Shown piece after piece: positions 26,859-35,924 of a stretch of DNA of 64,000 bases. Each line of letters starts with the position of its first letter. Positions within the stretch are counted from its first letter, which is position 1. Source of the stretch: Pseudomonas kielensis (lineage in GTDB: Bacteria > Pseudomonadota > Gammaproteobacteria > Pseudomonadales > Pseudomonadaceae). The stretch covers positions 248,001-312,000 of the forward strand of contig NZ_JACMYG010000002.1 of NCBI RefSeq assembly GCF_014236655.1, written 5' to 3'. The position numbers and the translations under genes were made by a program. The notes under the pieces were generated by a model. It searched no databases and was not told where the DNA came from. It saw only the letters and a program-made list of their open reading frames with translations.

Positions 26859-27419
26859 CTAGTCGGTCAGTGAAATCACCGTGTCGATCGCGCTGATGGG
26901 AATGTAGAGCAGGGTCAGCGCCGAGTAGGCCGTGCGCGACCTGGCTTTGAATGCGCAGAGCGGCAGCACAATCATCAACACATCCAGGCCCCCCCACAGC
27001 GCGATGGGCGATGCCTGGAAAAACATCACATTGACGAGCAGCCCAAGCGCCAGATAAGCCGACAGCGCCAGCAGCGCGTAACGGCCGTCTTCTTCGAAGT
27101 AGGTGCGCAGGCCGTTCTTTTCATCTTCAATGCGGCTGGGCAACAACAAGGCAGCCGCGACAAACAGCGACAACGCCAGCAGCACCAGCAACAGGAACTC
27201 CAGGAAGGAAAACGTCTGCTTCACCGCCGGCAGCGAATTGACCGCCCACCAGAAATCCAGCTGTATCGTGAACAACATGACGGCCCACACCAGCGGGACC
27301 CAGTCCGGTTTCGCCGAACGACGGATGCGAAACACGGTCACCAGCCCCAGCAACAGGCGAGTGACGGACAGCCCCAGAATCATCGAGAGTACCGTGGCCA
27401 CGATCGGGAAATTGTTCAT
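26859..27419 (-). CDS. Hypothetical integral membrane protein
   Basis: 186 residues with five or six hydrophobic helices (VATVLSMILGLSVTRLLLGL, VPLVWAVMLFTIQLDFWWAV, FLEFLLLVLLALSLFVAAAL, YALLALSAYLALGLLVNVMF, LDVLMIVLPL). The N-terminal helix with GLSVTRLL recalls a widespread uncharacterised membrane family. Both neighbours have their own start regions, so it is probably monocistronic. No function can be assigned. Confidence 0.7.
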   Translation of the reverse strand: MNNFPIVATVLSMILGLSVTRLLLGLVTVFRIRRSAKPDWVPLVWAVMLFTIQLDFWWAVNSLPAVKQTFSFLEFLLLVLLALSLFVAAALLLPSRIEDEKNGLRTYFEEDGRYALLALSAYLALGLLVNVMFFQASPIALWGGLDVLMIVLPLCAFKARSRTAYSALTLLYIPISAIDTVISLTD

Positions 27420-27498
27420 GCCATCTCCTGCTCCTGCTATGGCGGATTGCGCAAGGGTAGACCAGCCTGGCGCTTATCGTCAGTGGTAAAGGGGGGGG

Positions 27499-28296
27499 TT
27501 AGTTCACGTTGGAAAGTTGACGGCAGACGGCGTCGATCACGGTTTGAGGCTGTTCCCGGTGGGGAACGTGCTGGCAATCTCTGATCAACAGCAGCTCGCT
27601 GCGTGCGCCTGTCAGGCTGGCGTATCGATAGGCATGTTGGGTCGAACCAAACTCGTCGTCTTCACCGTGGATCACCAGGTGCGGGCAACTGATCGCCGGC
27701 AGCGTCTGCTCAATGGCCCAACCCGCGTAGGTCGGGCTAAGCCAGGTTTGGGTCCAGGCATTGAGCACCCACGGGGCCTTTTCACCGTGGTACTTGCGCA
27801 GACGCTCGATCTGTCCCGGTTGTTGGAACTGCTCTTTGGCAAGCTGCACGCCCAGGACCGTGCGCTCCTCGACAAAGGCCTGGGCCGACTCGGTCACCAG
27901 GGCCAGGCAGTGCTGGGGAAACAACCCGGCGCAGTGGGTCGCCATGGCACCACCGACGCTATGACCAAAGGCGATGAAGCGGTCGATACCCAGGCTTGCG
28001 CGCACGAGCGGCACATAGCGCTGGGCTTCCTGGCGGATGAAGTCATTGGACCAATCGCCGGGATGGGGATCTGAACGACCAAAGCCCAAGCGGTCATACG
28101 CCACGACAGTGCGCTGGGTCGCACGTGCCAGCAGGGAAGGGAAGTCACGCCACAGCTCAACACAGCCGAGCGAGTCGTGGAACAGGATGATCGGGGCCAG
28201 TGGCTGGGGTTGATTGTTCGGATACCAGCAGCGTGCGAATACCTGACCGTAGGGCGTAGTCAGCGAAAAATCTTCGTGGTTGATGGGTGCCGGCAT
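27499..28296 (-). CDS. Alpha/beta hydrolase
   Basis: 265 residues with a complete catalytic triad: nucleophile S113 in GHSVGG, acid D213/D214 in HGEDDEF, and histidine in RDCQHVPHR (H243 or H246). HDSLGC (about 40-45) forms the oxyanion region. No signal peptide, so cytosolic. Esterase, lactonase or C-C hydrolase activity is all possible. The gene stands alone. Confidence 0.88.
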   Translation of the reverse strand: MPAPINHEDFSLTTPYGQVFARCWYPNNQPQPLAPIILFHDSLGCVELWRDFPSLLARATQRTVVAYDRLGFGRSDPHPGDWSNDFIRQEAQRYVPLVRASLGIDRFIAFGHSVGGAMATHCAGLFPQHCLALVTESAQAFVEERTVLGVQLAKEQFQQPGQIERLRKYHGEKAPWVLNAWTQTWLSPTYAGWAIEQTLPAISCPHLVIHGEDDEFGSTQHAYRYASLTGARSELLLIRDCQHVPHREQPQTVIDAVCRQLSNVN

Positions 28297-28387
28297 TGAT
28301 GATCTTCCTTTTCACGCGGGATGTCTGGCGTTAGCGAGCCGAACGCAGTCTATCCCGCTCTGCCGCGTCGATCACCCCATGAGCGAA

Positions 28388-29179
28388 TCAGGAGGCGCGC
28401 AAGCGCAGGATCTGCGAGCCGTCAAAGGGGTCCGTGAGGTAGTGCCCGTGGACCCCGAAGGTGTGCAGCAGGCGCTCAGGGGTCAACACTTCAAGTGGTG
28501 TGCCCAAGGCGACCAGGCGCCCCCGTTCCAGCACCGCCAAACGATCACAGCCCAGCGCCTGGTTGAGGTCGTGCAGGGCAATCACCGTGGTCACGGGCAA
28601 GGCGTGAATCACATTCAGGATCGCCAGTTGGTGCTGGATATCCAGGTGATTGGTCGGTTCGTCCAGCAACAGGATCTGCGGGCGTTGCGCCAGGGCGCGG
28701 GCGATATGCACGCGCTGGCGCTCGCCGCCGGAGAGGCTGCGCCAGGTGCGGCGGCTCAGATGAGCCGCATCGACGTCACGCAGCGCTTGCTCGACGATCG
28801 CCGTGTCCGCCGCCGACCAGGGGCTCAAGGCCGACAGCCAGGGTGTGCGGCCCAAAGCCACTGCCTCGAACACGCTGATCGTATCCAGGGTGTCCGCCTG
28901 CTGTTCGACCACCGCCAGGGTTTGCGCGATGGTGCGCCGCGACAGGGTCTTGAGGCCTTGGCCGTTGAGGTGGATGGCGCCCTGACTCGGCGAGCGCACG
29001 CCGGCCAGCAGCTTGAGCAGGGTGGACTTGCCGGAACCGTTGGGGCCGACCAGGCCCAGGGTCTCGCCGCGATGAATGGCCAGGTGCACGTCGTGCAGCA
29101 ACTGCGCATCGCGAACGGCAAAGCCCAGGCCGGAACAACTCAGCACACAGGGCTCGGCAACAGACACCGCCGCCGTCAT
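28388..29179 (-). CDS. ABC transporter ATP-binding protein, BtuD/FecE type
   Basis: 263 residues from ATG 29179, which overlaps the permease stop by ATGA. Walker A GPNGSGKST (45-53), signature LSGGERQR (149-156) and Walker B LLLDEPTNHLD (170-180) are intact. Family members power iron-siderophore, heme or vitamin B12 import. With a cobalamin riboswitch at the head of the operon, B12/corrinoid uptake is most likely. The reading frame stays open upstream through the permease gene, but that is an antiphase shadow. Confidence 0.9.
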   Translation of the reverse strand: MTAAVSVAEPCVLSCSGLGFAVRDAQLLHDVHLAIHRGETLGLVGPNGSGKSTLLKLLAGVRSPSQGAIHLNGQGLKTLSRRTIAQTLAVVEQQADTLDTISVFEAVALGRTPWLSALSPWSAADTAIVEQALRDVDAAHLSRRTWRSLSGGERQRVHIARALAQRPQILLLDEPTNHLDIQHQLAILNVIHALPVTTVIALHDLNQALGCDRLAVLERGRLVALGTPLEVLTPERLLHTFGVHGHYLTDPFDGSQILRLRAS

Positions 29180-30192
29180 CGGGCATGCCTCCGACCCACC
29201 AGGATCAGCGCGAACACCGGCGCCCCGACCAGCGCCGTGACCACGCCGACCGGAATCACCTGGCCCTTGATCAGCGTACGGGACAGCACATCGGCGGCGA
29301 TCAGAAACACCGCGCCCCCCAGCGCGCTGGCCGGCAGCAGGCGGGCATGCCCCGTCCCGAGCAACAGCCGGGCGGCGTGGGGAATCACCAGGCCGACAAA
29401 ACCGATGGAGCCGACAATCGAGACCATCACCGCCGTGACCAATGCGGCGCAACTGATCAACAGCAACTGCACGGGACGCACCGCAATCCCGAGGGAGGCC
29501 GCTGAGTCGGCGCCAAAGGTGAAGGCATCCAGCGCGCGGCGGTGCCACAGGCACACCGCGAGCCCGGCCAGCGCCACCGGTACGGCCAGCCACACCGATG
29601 GCCAGCGCACGCCACTGAGATTGCCCAGCAACCAGAACATGATGCCGCGCGCCTGTTCGGAGCTGGCGGACTTGGTGATCAAAAACGCCGTGAGCGCGTT
29701 GAACAGTTGTGACCCGGCGATCCCGGCGAGGATGATCTGCCCGGTTGCACCCGGTACACCGCTGGCACGGCCGAGCAACACCACCACGGCGAAGGCCACC
29801 ACCGCCCCGGCAAACGCCCCGACCGACATTGAGATCGCGCCGGCGCCCAAGCCCAGCAGCGCCACCAGCACCGCGCCTGTCGAAGCCCCCGCGGAAATCC
29901 CCAACAAGTAGGGATCGGCCAATGGGTTGCGCAGCAGCGATTGCAGGATCACCCCGCACGTCGCCAGGCCCGCACCGCACGCCGCGGCCACCAGCGCACG
30001 GGTCAGGCGGTAGTTCCAGACGATGCCCTCGTCGATGGGGTCCAGGGCGTAACCGGCGGCCCAGAGTTTGTTGGCCAGGACCTGAAACACCACCGTGGGG
30101 TCGATATGGGTTTCGCCGATCGCCACGCCGGCAATCAGTGCGATCAGCAGGGTCACCAGTGCCCCGGAGGTGCGCAGTAGCATCGCCGTCAT
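29176..30192 (-). CDS. ABC transporter permease, BtuC/FecCD type
   Basis: 338 residues with about ten membrane helices. Family motifs are LPASALGGAVFLIAADVLSR near the C-terminus and ITKSASSEQARGIMFWLLG in the middle. It forms the inner-membrane channel for a cobalamin or metal-chelate importer. It overlaps the binding-protein gene upstream and the ATPase gene downstream, both by ATGA, so the three are translationally coupled. Confidence 0.92.
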   Translation of the reverse strand: MTAMLLRTSGALVTLLIALIAGVAIGETHIDPTVVFQVLANKLWAAGYALDPIDEGIVWNYRLTRALVAAACGAGLATCGVILQSLLRNPLADPYLLGISAGASTGAVLVALLGLGAGAISMSVGAFAGAVVAFAVVVLLGRASGVPGATGQIILAGIAGSQLFNALTAFLITKSASSEQARGIMFWLLGNLSGVRWPSVWLAVPVALAGLAVCLWHRRALDAFTFGADSAASLGIAVRPVQLLLISCAALVTAVMVSIVGSIGFVGLVIPHAARLLLGTGHARLLPASALGGAVFLIAADVLSRTLIKGQVIPVGVVTALVGAPVFALILVGRRHAR

Positions 30193-31202
30193 TGCGCCAG
30201 GTCGTAGCTGTTGAGGGCGGTCGCCAGGGTTTCAAGGCCCTCGAACATCCTCACACTGGCCTGCAGGGCCATGGCGTCGAGGACAATGATGCGGTTGTGT
30301 TTCACCGCGTCCATGTTGCGGGTCACCGGGTCGCTGCGCAGGAATTCCAGTTTCTTTTGATAGTCGTCGGCCGGAAAACGCCGGCGATCCATGCGCGCGA
30401 TGACCAGGAAGGTCGGGTTAGCCTTGGCGATGGTTTCCCAGCCGACGCTTGGCCACTCTTCGTCGGACTCCACCACGTTGCGCACGCCCAGGGTATTGAG
30501 CATGAAGTCGGGAATGCCCTTGTGACCGGCGACATAGGGATCGATATCCAGGCTGGCACTGGAGAACCAGACCAACGCGCTGGTGTCCTTCAAGTCCTTG
30601 TTCTGCACCGTGGCCACGGACTTGGCCAGGCTGGCCTGGAGCTGCGCGTTGAGCTGCTGCGCACGCTCCTGGACATCAAAGATCTGCGCCAGTTGGGTGA
30701 TGCTCTGATAGATGCTGTCGATCCGGAACGGCGCCAGGCGAGTCCCGTCGGCTCCCACCAGATTGTCCTTGGACTCGCAGTCCGAGGGCATCAGGTAGGT
30801 CGCAATCTTCAGCTCATCAAACTGCTCGCGGGTAGCCACCACCCCTTGCGGGCCAACCACCCACTCCAGCTCGACGGCGACCAGCTCCGGGCGCTTGCCA
30901 ATCACCGACTCGAAACTCGGCTCGTTGTCGGCCAGGCGTTCGATCCCGGCGTTTTGAGCCTGGTACTGGGGCAACACATCGTTGAACCACAGGGAGGTGC
31001 CGACCAGTTTGTCGCCCAGCCCCAAGGCAAACAGCATTTCGGTGCCGGCCTGGCCAATCGTCACGGCCCGAGCCGGCGCGTGGGCGAAGGTCTGCGTGCT
31101 GCCACAGTTTTGCAGCGTCAGTGGGTACTGAGTCGGCGCAGCCTGGGCCACAGAACAAAGACCCAGACCCGTGGCGAGGGCGACAACGCGGGGCAGCAGC
31201 AT
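30189..31202 (-). CDS. ABC transporter periplasmic binding protein, BtuF/FepB-like
   Basis: 337 residues from ATG 31202 (AATGGAGATT upstream). A signal peptide (about 1-20, ...SVAQAA) precedes a two-lobe metal-chelate binding fold (RAVTIGQAGTEMLFALGLGD, KPELVAVEL-like strand, WPSVGWETIAKANPTFLVI). It delivers ligand to the BtuC-like permease. Because a cobalamin riboswitch precedes it, the ligand is probably B12, a corrinoid or a cobalt complex. The protein itself does not discriminate these from siderophores. Confidence 0.88.
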   Translation of the reverse strand: MLLPRVVALATGLGLCSVAQAAPTQYPLTLQNCGSTQTFAHAPARAVTIGQAGTEMLFALGLGDKLVGTSLWFNDVLPQYQAQNAGIERLADNEPSFESVIGKRPELVAVELEWVVGPQGVVATREQFDELKIATYLMPSDCESKDNLVGADGTRLAPFRIDSIYQSITQLAQIFDVQERAQQLNAQLQASLAKSVATVQNKDLKDTSALVWFSSASLDIDPYVAGHKGIPDFMLNTLGVRNVVESDEEWPSVGWETIAKANPTFLVIARMDRRRFPADDYQKKLEFLRSDPVTRNMDAVKHNRIIVLDAMALQASVRMFEGLETLATALNSYDLAQ

Positions 31203-31339
31203 GATGCAATCTCCATTTGAACCGTACACGGAGCGAGGGTGTCGGGCCTGGAAACACATCAACGAGCGCTGCCGAGAAACCGGGCAGGGGTCGATCACCA
31301 AAGTGACGCACGCGCAAGGATGCCCCTCCCGGACACCCC

Positions 31340-31525
31340 GCCGGTTAGTGATTGTTGCGTTGCCGGCAGGTCTCCTGACTGGTGCGTCATGGCGTGCTCC
31401 AGCCTTCCCGGGTCATCCCAGTGGCAGTTCAGGAGCAGGCTCGGCACCTACAGTTGCGGGGGCAGTTCCGTTTGATGCGGAGCGCGCATCACGGATTCCC
31501 TATTATTCCCATGTGGAAACCGGCG
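31340..31525 (-). promoter_or_regulatory. Cobalamin riboswitch
   Basis: On the minus strand the B12 box AGTCAGGAGACCTGCCGGC reads from 31381 down to about 31363. Upstream of it are the conserved core elements CTGCCCCCGCAACTGTAGGT, then GCCACTGGGATGACCCGGG. These match the cobalamin riboswitch consensus, in the right order and spacing, within the leader of the btuF-like gene (start 31202). High cobalamin should shut the operon off, most likely at translation or by a terminator before 31202. End points are approximate. Confidence 0.93.
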
Positions 31526-31567
31526 GCGGCATGGTAGTCGATCGCGGGGTTGGAGGCGAACCTATCT

Positions 31568-31638
31568 GGGGCTTGCCAGCGATTTTAACGGGGGCGCGCG
31601 TCGATCCCGCGTTAAAACGATTGCGCCCGGCAAGCCCC
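31568..31638. terminator. Two-tier inverted repeat 3' of FadL-type gene
   Basis: An outer 10-bp stem GGGGCTTGCC/GGCAAGCCCC (31568-31577, 31629-31638) encloses an inner 8-bp stem TTTTAACG/CGTTAAAA (31583-31590, 31610-31617). It lies between the 5' end of the riboswitch leader and the stop of the FadL-type gene (31652). It could end transcripts of the long sulfatase operon. There is no run of T, so a role as a repeat or mRNA-stabilising hairpin is also possible. Confidence 0.5.
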
Positions 31639-31651
31639 TGCAAGGGTTGAA

Positions 31652-32932
31652 TCAGAAACGCCAGGTCACCCCGCCGCCAATGATGTGCAGAGCGCTGTTG
31701 GGGTATTGGCCGCAGAGTGTTTCACCGGAGCGCTTGCTCTGATGCACGTCCATGTCACCGAGCCAGGCCAGCGAGTAGTTGACGTTGAGGTCCATGTCAT
31801 CGGCGAGTTCATAGTGCAGGCCGGTGGCCAGGCGCCAGGTTTCGTTCATCGGGTTATCCACGGTGCGGTCCTTGTCCTTGACCGCCGAGCTGTCGTAGGC
31901 CACGCCCATGTTCCAGCGCAGCTTCGGGCTGAGCAGGCGCTGTGCACCCAGTGACAGGTGCCAGGTGTCTTGATACTGGCGGCTTACCGTGCCGATGGCC
32001 GATCCGGCGGCCGTGTCCAGCGAGACACCGATATCGCCGAAGTCGCTCCAGTCCTGCCAGTTCGCCGAGCCCAGCAGGGTCCATTGTTCATTGAGCTGGT
32101 GGGCCACGCTCAGGGTCAGCGTCTGCGGAATACTCATCTGCAGCTCAAGCCCATTGCCTTGCAGGCCGGACAGTGCCTGATTGAGCAGTGGATTTCGAAG
32201 GCCCTGGACCTGCGGCGAGTCCTCGAAGTCGAGCTTGACCTTGCTGGTGTAGGCCAGGCCCAGGGTGGTGCGTGCGTCCAGTTGATAGCGCAGGCCCAGG
32301 TTCAGGCCGACCCCGGTGGTGCTGTCCTTGTACTGCACTTGCCCATCCTCCTTGAACGGGCTGACCGGCAGCAGCGCGTTGTTATCGACGGCCATTTCGG
32401 TGTTGTAGTAACCGACCACCAGGCGCGGACCGATGCCCACTGACACCTTGTCATTGATCGCGTAGGCAAAGGTCGGCTGCAGCGAGATGCCGAGCAGCGT
32501 CGACTTCTGGGTGAAATAGCGCCCGGCCCAGTCATCGTCATAGTCCGCGCTCAGGCCGAAGTTGCCGTACAGGCCGAAGCCGACACTGGCGCGCTCGTCG
32601 ATCTGATGACTGATGAAAAAACTGCTGCCCGGCAACATGGGCAGGGGGTTGCCGCCTTCGTTGCCAGCAAAGTCGTTGGCGCTGTCGCGCCGAAAACCAA
32701 GGTCGCCGAGCACCGCCTGGCCGTTGAAGCTGACCTGGGTGCCCTTGAGCGCGGCAATGCCGGCGGGGTTGCTCATCAATACGCTCGGATCGCTGGCCAG
32801 CGCCGCGGAACCGGCATTGGCCAGGCCGGCGCCTTCCTGGCCGACTTCGTAGAGCTGGATGCCGCCCGCCAGCACTTGGCCGGCAGCGCCGGTCAGGGCG
32901 AGGAAAATCAAGGATTTAATCGACCTCATCAT
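31652..32932 (-). CDS. FadL/OmpP1/TodX family outer-membrane channel
   Basis: 426 residues. A signal peptide (...GAAGQVLAGG) precedes the FadL hatch region (QLYEVGQEGAGLANAGSAAL, SDPSVLMSNPAG). The protein ends in an aromatic beta-barrel terminus (VTWRF). FadL proteins admit hydrophobic molecules such as fatty acids or aromatics. It is the last gene of the operon and its start overlaps the DUF1254 stop, so its cargo is likely the compound the sulfatase cluster handles. Confidence 0.92.
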   Translation of the reverse strand: MMRSIKSLIFLALTGAAGQVLAGGIQLYEVGQEGAGLANAGSAALASDPSVLMSNPAGIAALKGTQVSFNGQAVLGDLGFRRDSANDFAGNEGGNPLPMLPGSSFFISHQIDERASVGFGLYGNFGLSADYDDDWAGRYFTQKSTLLGISLQPTFAYAINDKVSVGIGPRLVVGYYNTEMAVDNNALLPVSPFKEDGQVQYKDSTTGVGLNLGLRYQLDARTTLGLAYTSKVKLDFEDSPQVQGLRNPLLNQALSGLQGNGLELQMSIPQTLTLSVAHQLNEQWTLLGSANWQDWSDFGDIGVSLDTAAGSAIGTVSRQYQDTWHLSLGAQRLLSPKLRWNMGVAYDSSAVKDKDRTVDNPMNETWRLATGLHYELADDMDLNVNYSLAWLGDMDVHQSKRSGETLCGQYPNSALHIIGGGVTWRF

Positions 32933-34401
32933 CTTTTACCCATTACCAATGGTGGTGGGGTCCAGTCGCCTTTGATCAACGCCTGGGAAGGGCCGTAGGC
33001 GCGAATGGTCAGGGCAAACTCGCGCTCTGGCGCCGGCAGCCAGTTAGCCACTTTGTCTTGCGCCGGGCGCTTATGCTGGATGTACAGGGTGAGCGAACCG
33101 TCTGCGTTGTACTTCAGATCCTTGTTCTTGGTGCCGGTCGAGTGCCGATTGATCTCGTTGGCGGCAAAGAAATGCAACGAGTCATACAGGGTCAACGACC
33201 AGAAGCCAGACACCGGTGGTGTCTGGCCGGCCGGGAAGGTCAAGGTGTAGTCGTGCAGGCCGCTCAGGCGTTGACCCGCGCCGTCTTCTTCGCGGAACAG
33301 GTAGGTGGTTTCGTTGACATGGTTCTCGAAAATGTTCGACTTGGCGATCGCCAGGCGTGTCAGGTAATCGGTGCCAAAGGCCGCATTGTTGAACGGGCGA
33401 TTCCAGCCATTGGCGATGCGCACACCGTTACTGCTCAGGTTGAAAAGCGGGTCGACCAGTTCCTTTTCGCTCTGTTGTGCGGTGTCTTGCAACACCTTGG
33501 CAATCGCCGGGTTCGCTTCTGCGGCGCCGATCAATGCGCGAAATTGCCCATACAGCGATTCTTCGCCCGGCAGTGGCGGTACTTCGCTCAGCACACGCTT
33601 CAATTGCCCGAAAAACCGTTCCGGGGTCACCCATTGGGTCTCGCCTGCGGGTTGGTCGGCAGCCGCTTTGGGCAGCGGCAGCTTGGGCAGGTTCTGCCAG
33701 TCAATGGTCTTGACCTTGCCGTCGAACGCCGAGAGCGGGTACATGGCGATCTGACTGAGGACCGGTTGGATCGCCTTGCGGTCCTGGGCGGTATCGGCCA
33801 TGAAGACACGGGGAATCACCACACCGGTATGGGTCGGCGAGCGCAATACGGCTTCGACGCCCGCAGGTTTTTCGCCTTTCCAGTCCGGCCCGACGATCAG
33901 GTAGAAACCAGGCGGGGTGCCATAGATCTTCGCCACCTGCGCAAAACTGTCGGTGCGCTGGTCAGCCAGTTCGAACATCCAGAAACGGTCACCAAAGTCG
34001 GGGACTTGCAGGATCACTGGCTCCTTGTCCAGCGCCAGGGCGCCAAACCCGTAGACCACGTCCTGGTTGGGATGGGCAACGACGCGGATGGTTGGGTCGA
34101 TATAGTCCGACAGCATTGCCAACTGATTGACCGGCGCCACCGGGGTCGGGCCGAGCAGGCCGATGATCGGCACTTGCTCGTACATCATGCGTCGGGTTTG
34201 CAGGTTCACCAGGGGCCAGCCCCAGGCATAGGCCATTTGCGCCACGGCATGGGCATAACCGGGGGGCATCACGGTGTTGGCCACCGGCCCCTGGGGCAAT
34301 GTGGTTTCGCCGGCGGTGGCCGGCAGGGCGATCAGCAGGCCGCCGAGGGTCATGGCGGTGAGGGTCAAGCGCATGACCCTGGGCGTGTTGAGCTTACTCA
34401 T
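32929..34401 (-). CDS. DUF1254/DUF1214 domain protein, paralogue 1
   Basis: 490 residues with a signal peptide (...LIALPATAGE), hence periplasmic. N-terminal DUF1254 (about 60-190: WGWPLVNLQTRRMMYE, PNQDVVYGFGALALDKEPVI, FWMFELADQRTDSF) is followed by a C-terminal DUF1214 (PPVSGFWSLTLYDSLHFF). It is similar in plan to the next upstream protein, indicating an old duplication. Biochemical function is unknown. Its start overlaps the upstream stop by 8 bp. Confidence 0.9.
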   Translation of the reverse strand: MSKLNTPRVMRLTLTAMTLGGLLIALPATAGETTLPQGPVANTVMPPGYAHAVAQMAYAWGWPLVNLQTRRMMYEQVPIIGLLGPTPVAPVNQLAMLSDYIDPTIRVVAHPNQDVVYGFGALALDKEPVILQVPDFGDRFWMFELADQRTDSFAQVAKIYGTPPGFYLIVGPDWKGEKPAGVEAVLRSPTHTGVVIPRVFMADTAQDRKAIQPVLSQIAMYPLSAFDGKVKTIDWQNLPKLPLPKAAADQPAGETQWVTPERFFGQLKRVLSEVPPLPGEESLYGQFRALIGAAEANPAIAKVLQDTAQQSEKELVDPLFNLSSNGVRIANGWNRPFNNAAFGTDYLTRLAIAKSNIFENHVNETTYLFREEDGAGQRLSGLHDYTLTFPAGQTPPVSGFWSLTLYDSLHFFAANEINRHSTGTKNKDLKYNADGSLTLYIQHKRPAQDKVANWLPAPEREFALTIRAYGPSQALIKGDWTPPPLVMGKR

Positions 34402-35830
34402 GGATTTGCACCTGGGGCAGTTCGTATTGACTCTTCAGCACTTCGTCCTTTGGCTGATAGAGCCGCAGAATCATGTAGAAAGGCCCTTTGGGCGCCGGCA
34501 ACCAGTTGGCCGCGAATTCGCCGTTCGGTTGTTCCGCTTGCAGCGGCACGTCGAACGAACCATCGGCGCGCACTTTCAAGCCTGGGGTATCGGAGCCTAG
34601 TTTGTAGCGGGCGATAGGGTTGTCGACCAACATCTTGTCCACGGCGTTGTAGACCGTCAGCGACCAGAAGGCGTCCACCGGTGGCGTACTCTTGAAGTGC
34701 AGTACATAACGTTTGGCGCCCGTCAGTTGTTCTCCCTTGGCGTCAGTGGAACGCAGCGGGTACATCGCTTCCTTTTCACCCTGGCCACCGAGATAAGGGC
34801 CGCTGACCAGTGCGCGCAACGGGTAGTTGCTGCCGAAACTGTCCAGGCCGGTGGCCCAGGTCCAGCCATTGCGCTGAGTCCCCGCCGTAGCCATCGCAGA
34901 AACCGCCACTTTCGGGCCATCGGCCAGTGCGCGCAGCAAACCGGCCTTTTGCGCTGGCGTCAGGCGCGAAGGATCAAAGCCCCGGGCGGTCAGGCCGAAA
35001 CGGGCGAACTGGGCAAACAGAGCTTCGTCACGGGGGGGCACCGGGTTGTCTTTGAGGGCTGCGGCCAGTTCGCGGAAAAAGTCCAGTCCATCGTTGCTCG
35101 CTGCCGGTAGCGCCGACAACGATTCGCTCTTTGGCTGATAGTCCGGGTTGTTGCGTTGCGACAGTGGGCGCAGGGTGAACTGTTTTTGCAAGCTATGCAG
35201 CGGCGCCAGATCTTCGCCGTCCTTGACGTGCAGGCGGCCCCAAAGCCAGGCCTTGCGGGTGCTCACATCCAGGCGCTTCAAGCCTGCGGGCAGCGTGCCC
35301 TGCCAGCCCGGCGGAACGAGTACGTAATCCCCGGCAGCGGTGCCGGTGGTGCGGCGACCGACGTAGTGCTCCAGTTCCTGCCACAGGTTGAACACGTTGA
35401 TCACGTAATAGCGGTCGGCAGTGTCGGGCACATGCAATACGTAGGGCTCATCCAGCTGTACCACGGCGCTCAGGTACAGCGTGTCGTTGTTGGCCGTCGG
35501 CATGTCCTTGGCCGACGGCGTGGCCAGGCTCTCGGCCCAGCCCAATTGATTGAGCGGGGCGCGGTAGCTGGTGGGCGGACGCGGGCTCGGCACCTTGGTG
35601 TAGTCGCGCATCACACGCTCCATGCGCACCAGCGGATAACCCCAGACATAGGCGTTGATCCCGTTGGCGTAGGCGTCGGCCTCAAGTCCGGCCACGATGT
35701 TTTCCTGGCTGGTGGGCATGCTCAACAGCGCATCGGGCTGGCCTTGGGCGAATCCTGTGGTGCTGAGCAAGCCGCTGCCTAGTAGGAGGGTGGCAATGGC
35801 ACAGCATTGCGATAACGTGTTTTTCGGCAT
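34394..35830 (-). CDS. DUF1254/DUF1214 domain protein, paralogue 2
   Basis: 478 residues from ATG 35830. A signal peptide (...LLSTTGFAQG) is followed by DUF1254 (AYVWGYPLVRMERVMRDYTK, TANNDTLYLSAVVQLDEPYV, YYVINVFNLWQELEHYVG) and DUF1214 (PPVDAFWSLTVYNAVDKML). It lies between the arylsulfatase and its own paralogue. Upstream open codons to 35962 have no ribosome site and are not used. Function unknown; the operon suggests a role in processing or binding a sulfated or hydrophobic compound in the periplasm. Confidence 0.9.
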   Translation of the reverse strand: MPKNTLSQCCAIATLLLGSGLLSTTGFAQGQPDALLSMPTSQENIVAGLEADAYANGINAYVWGYPLVRMERVMRDYTKVPSPRPPTSYRAPLNQLGWAESLATPSAKDMPTANNDTLYLSAVVQLDEPYVLHVPDTADRYYVINVFNLWQELEHYVGRRTTGTAAGDYVLVPPGWQGTLPAGLKRLDVSTRKAWLWGRLHVKDGEDLAPLHSLQKQFTLRPLSQRNNPDYQPKSESLSALPAASNDGLDFFRELAAALKDNPVPPRDEALFAQFARFGLTARGFDPSRLTPAQKAGLLRALADGPKVAVSAMATAGTQRNGWTWATGLDSFGSNYPLRALVSGPYLGGQGEKEAMYPLRSTDAKGEQLTGAKRYVLHFKSTPPVDAFWSLTVYNAVDKMLVDNPIARYKLGSDTPGLKVRADGSFDVPLQAEQPNGEFAANWLPAPKGPFYMILRLYQPKDEVLKSQYELPQVQIHE

Positions 35831-35924
35831 GAAAACGCTCCCATGTGCTCGCCGGACGCCCCCGAAGGAGCGTCCGGTCTCACCTGTGTGGACATAGAGT
35901 GAAAGACGGTAGAACAGCGGGGCC

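Noticed and set aside
28280..29911. Plus-strand open frame of 543 codons over the ABC transporter genes
   Set aside because: Antisense to complete BtuD- and BtuC-like genes, with repetitive Thr/Ala/Pro composition and no domain.
29180..30235. Minus-strand fusion joining a long N-terminus to the BtuD-like ATPase
   Set aside because: The extra residues are an out-of-phase shadow of the permease gene; the ATPase starts at 29179 with an ATGA overlap.
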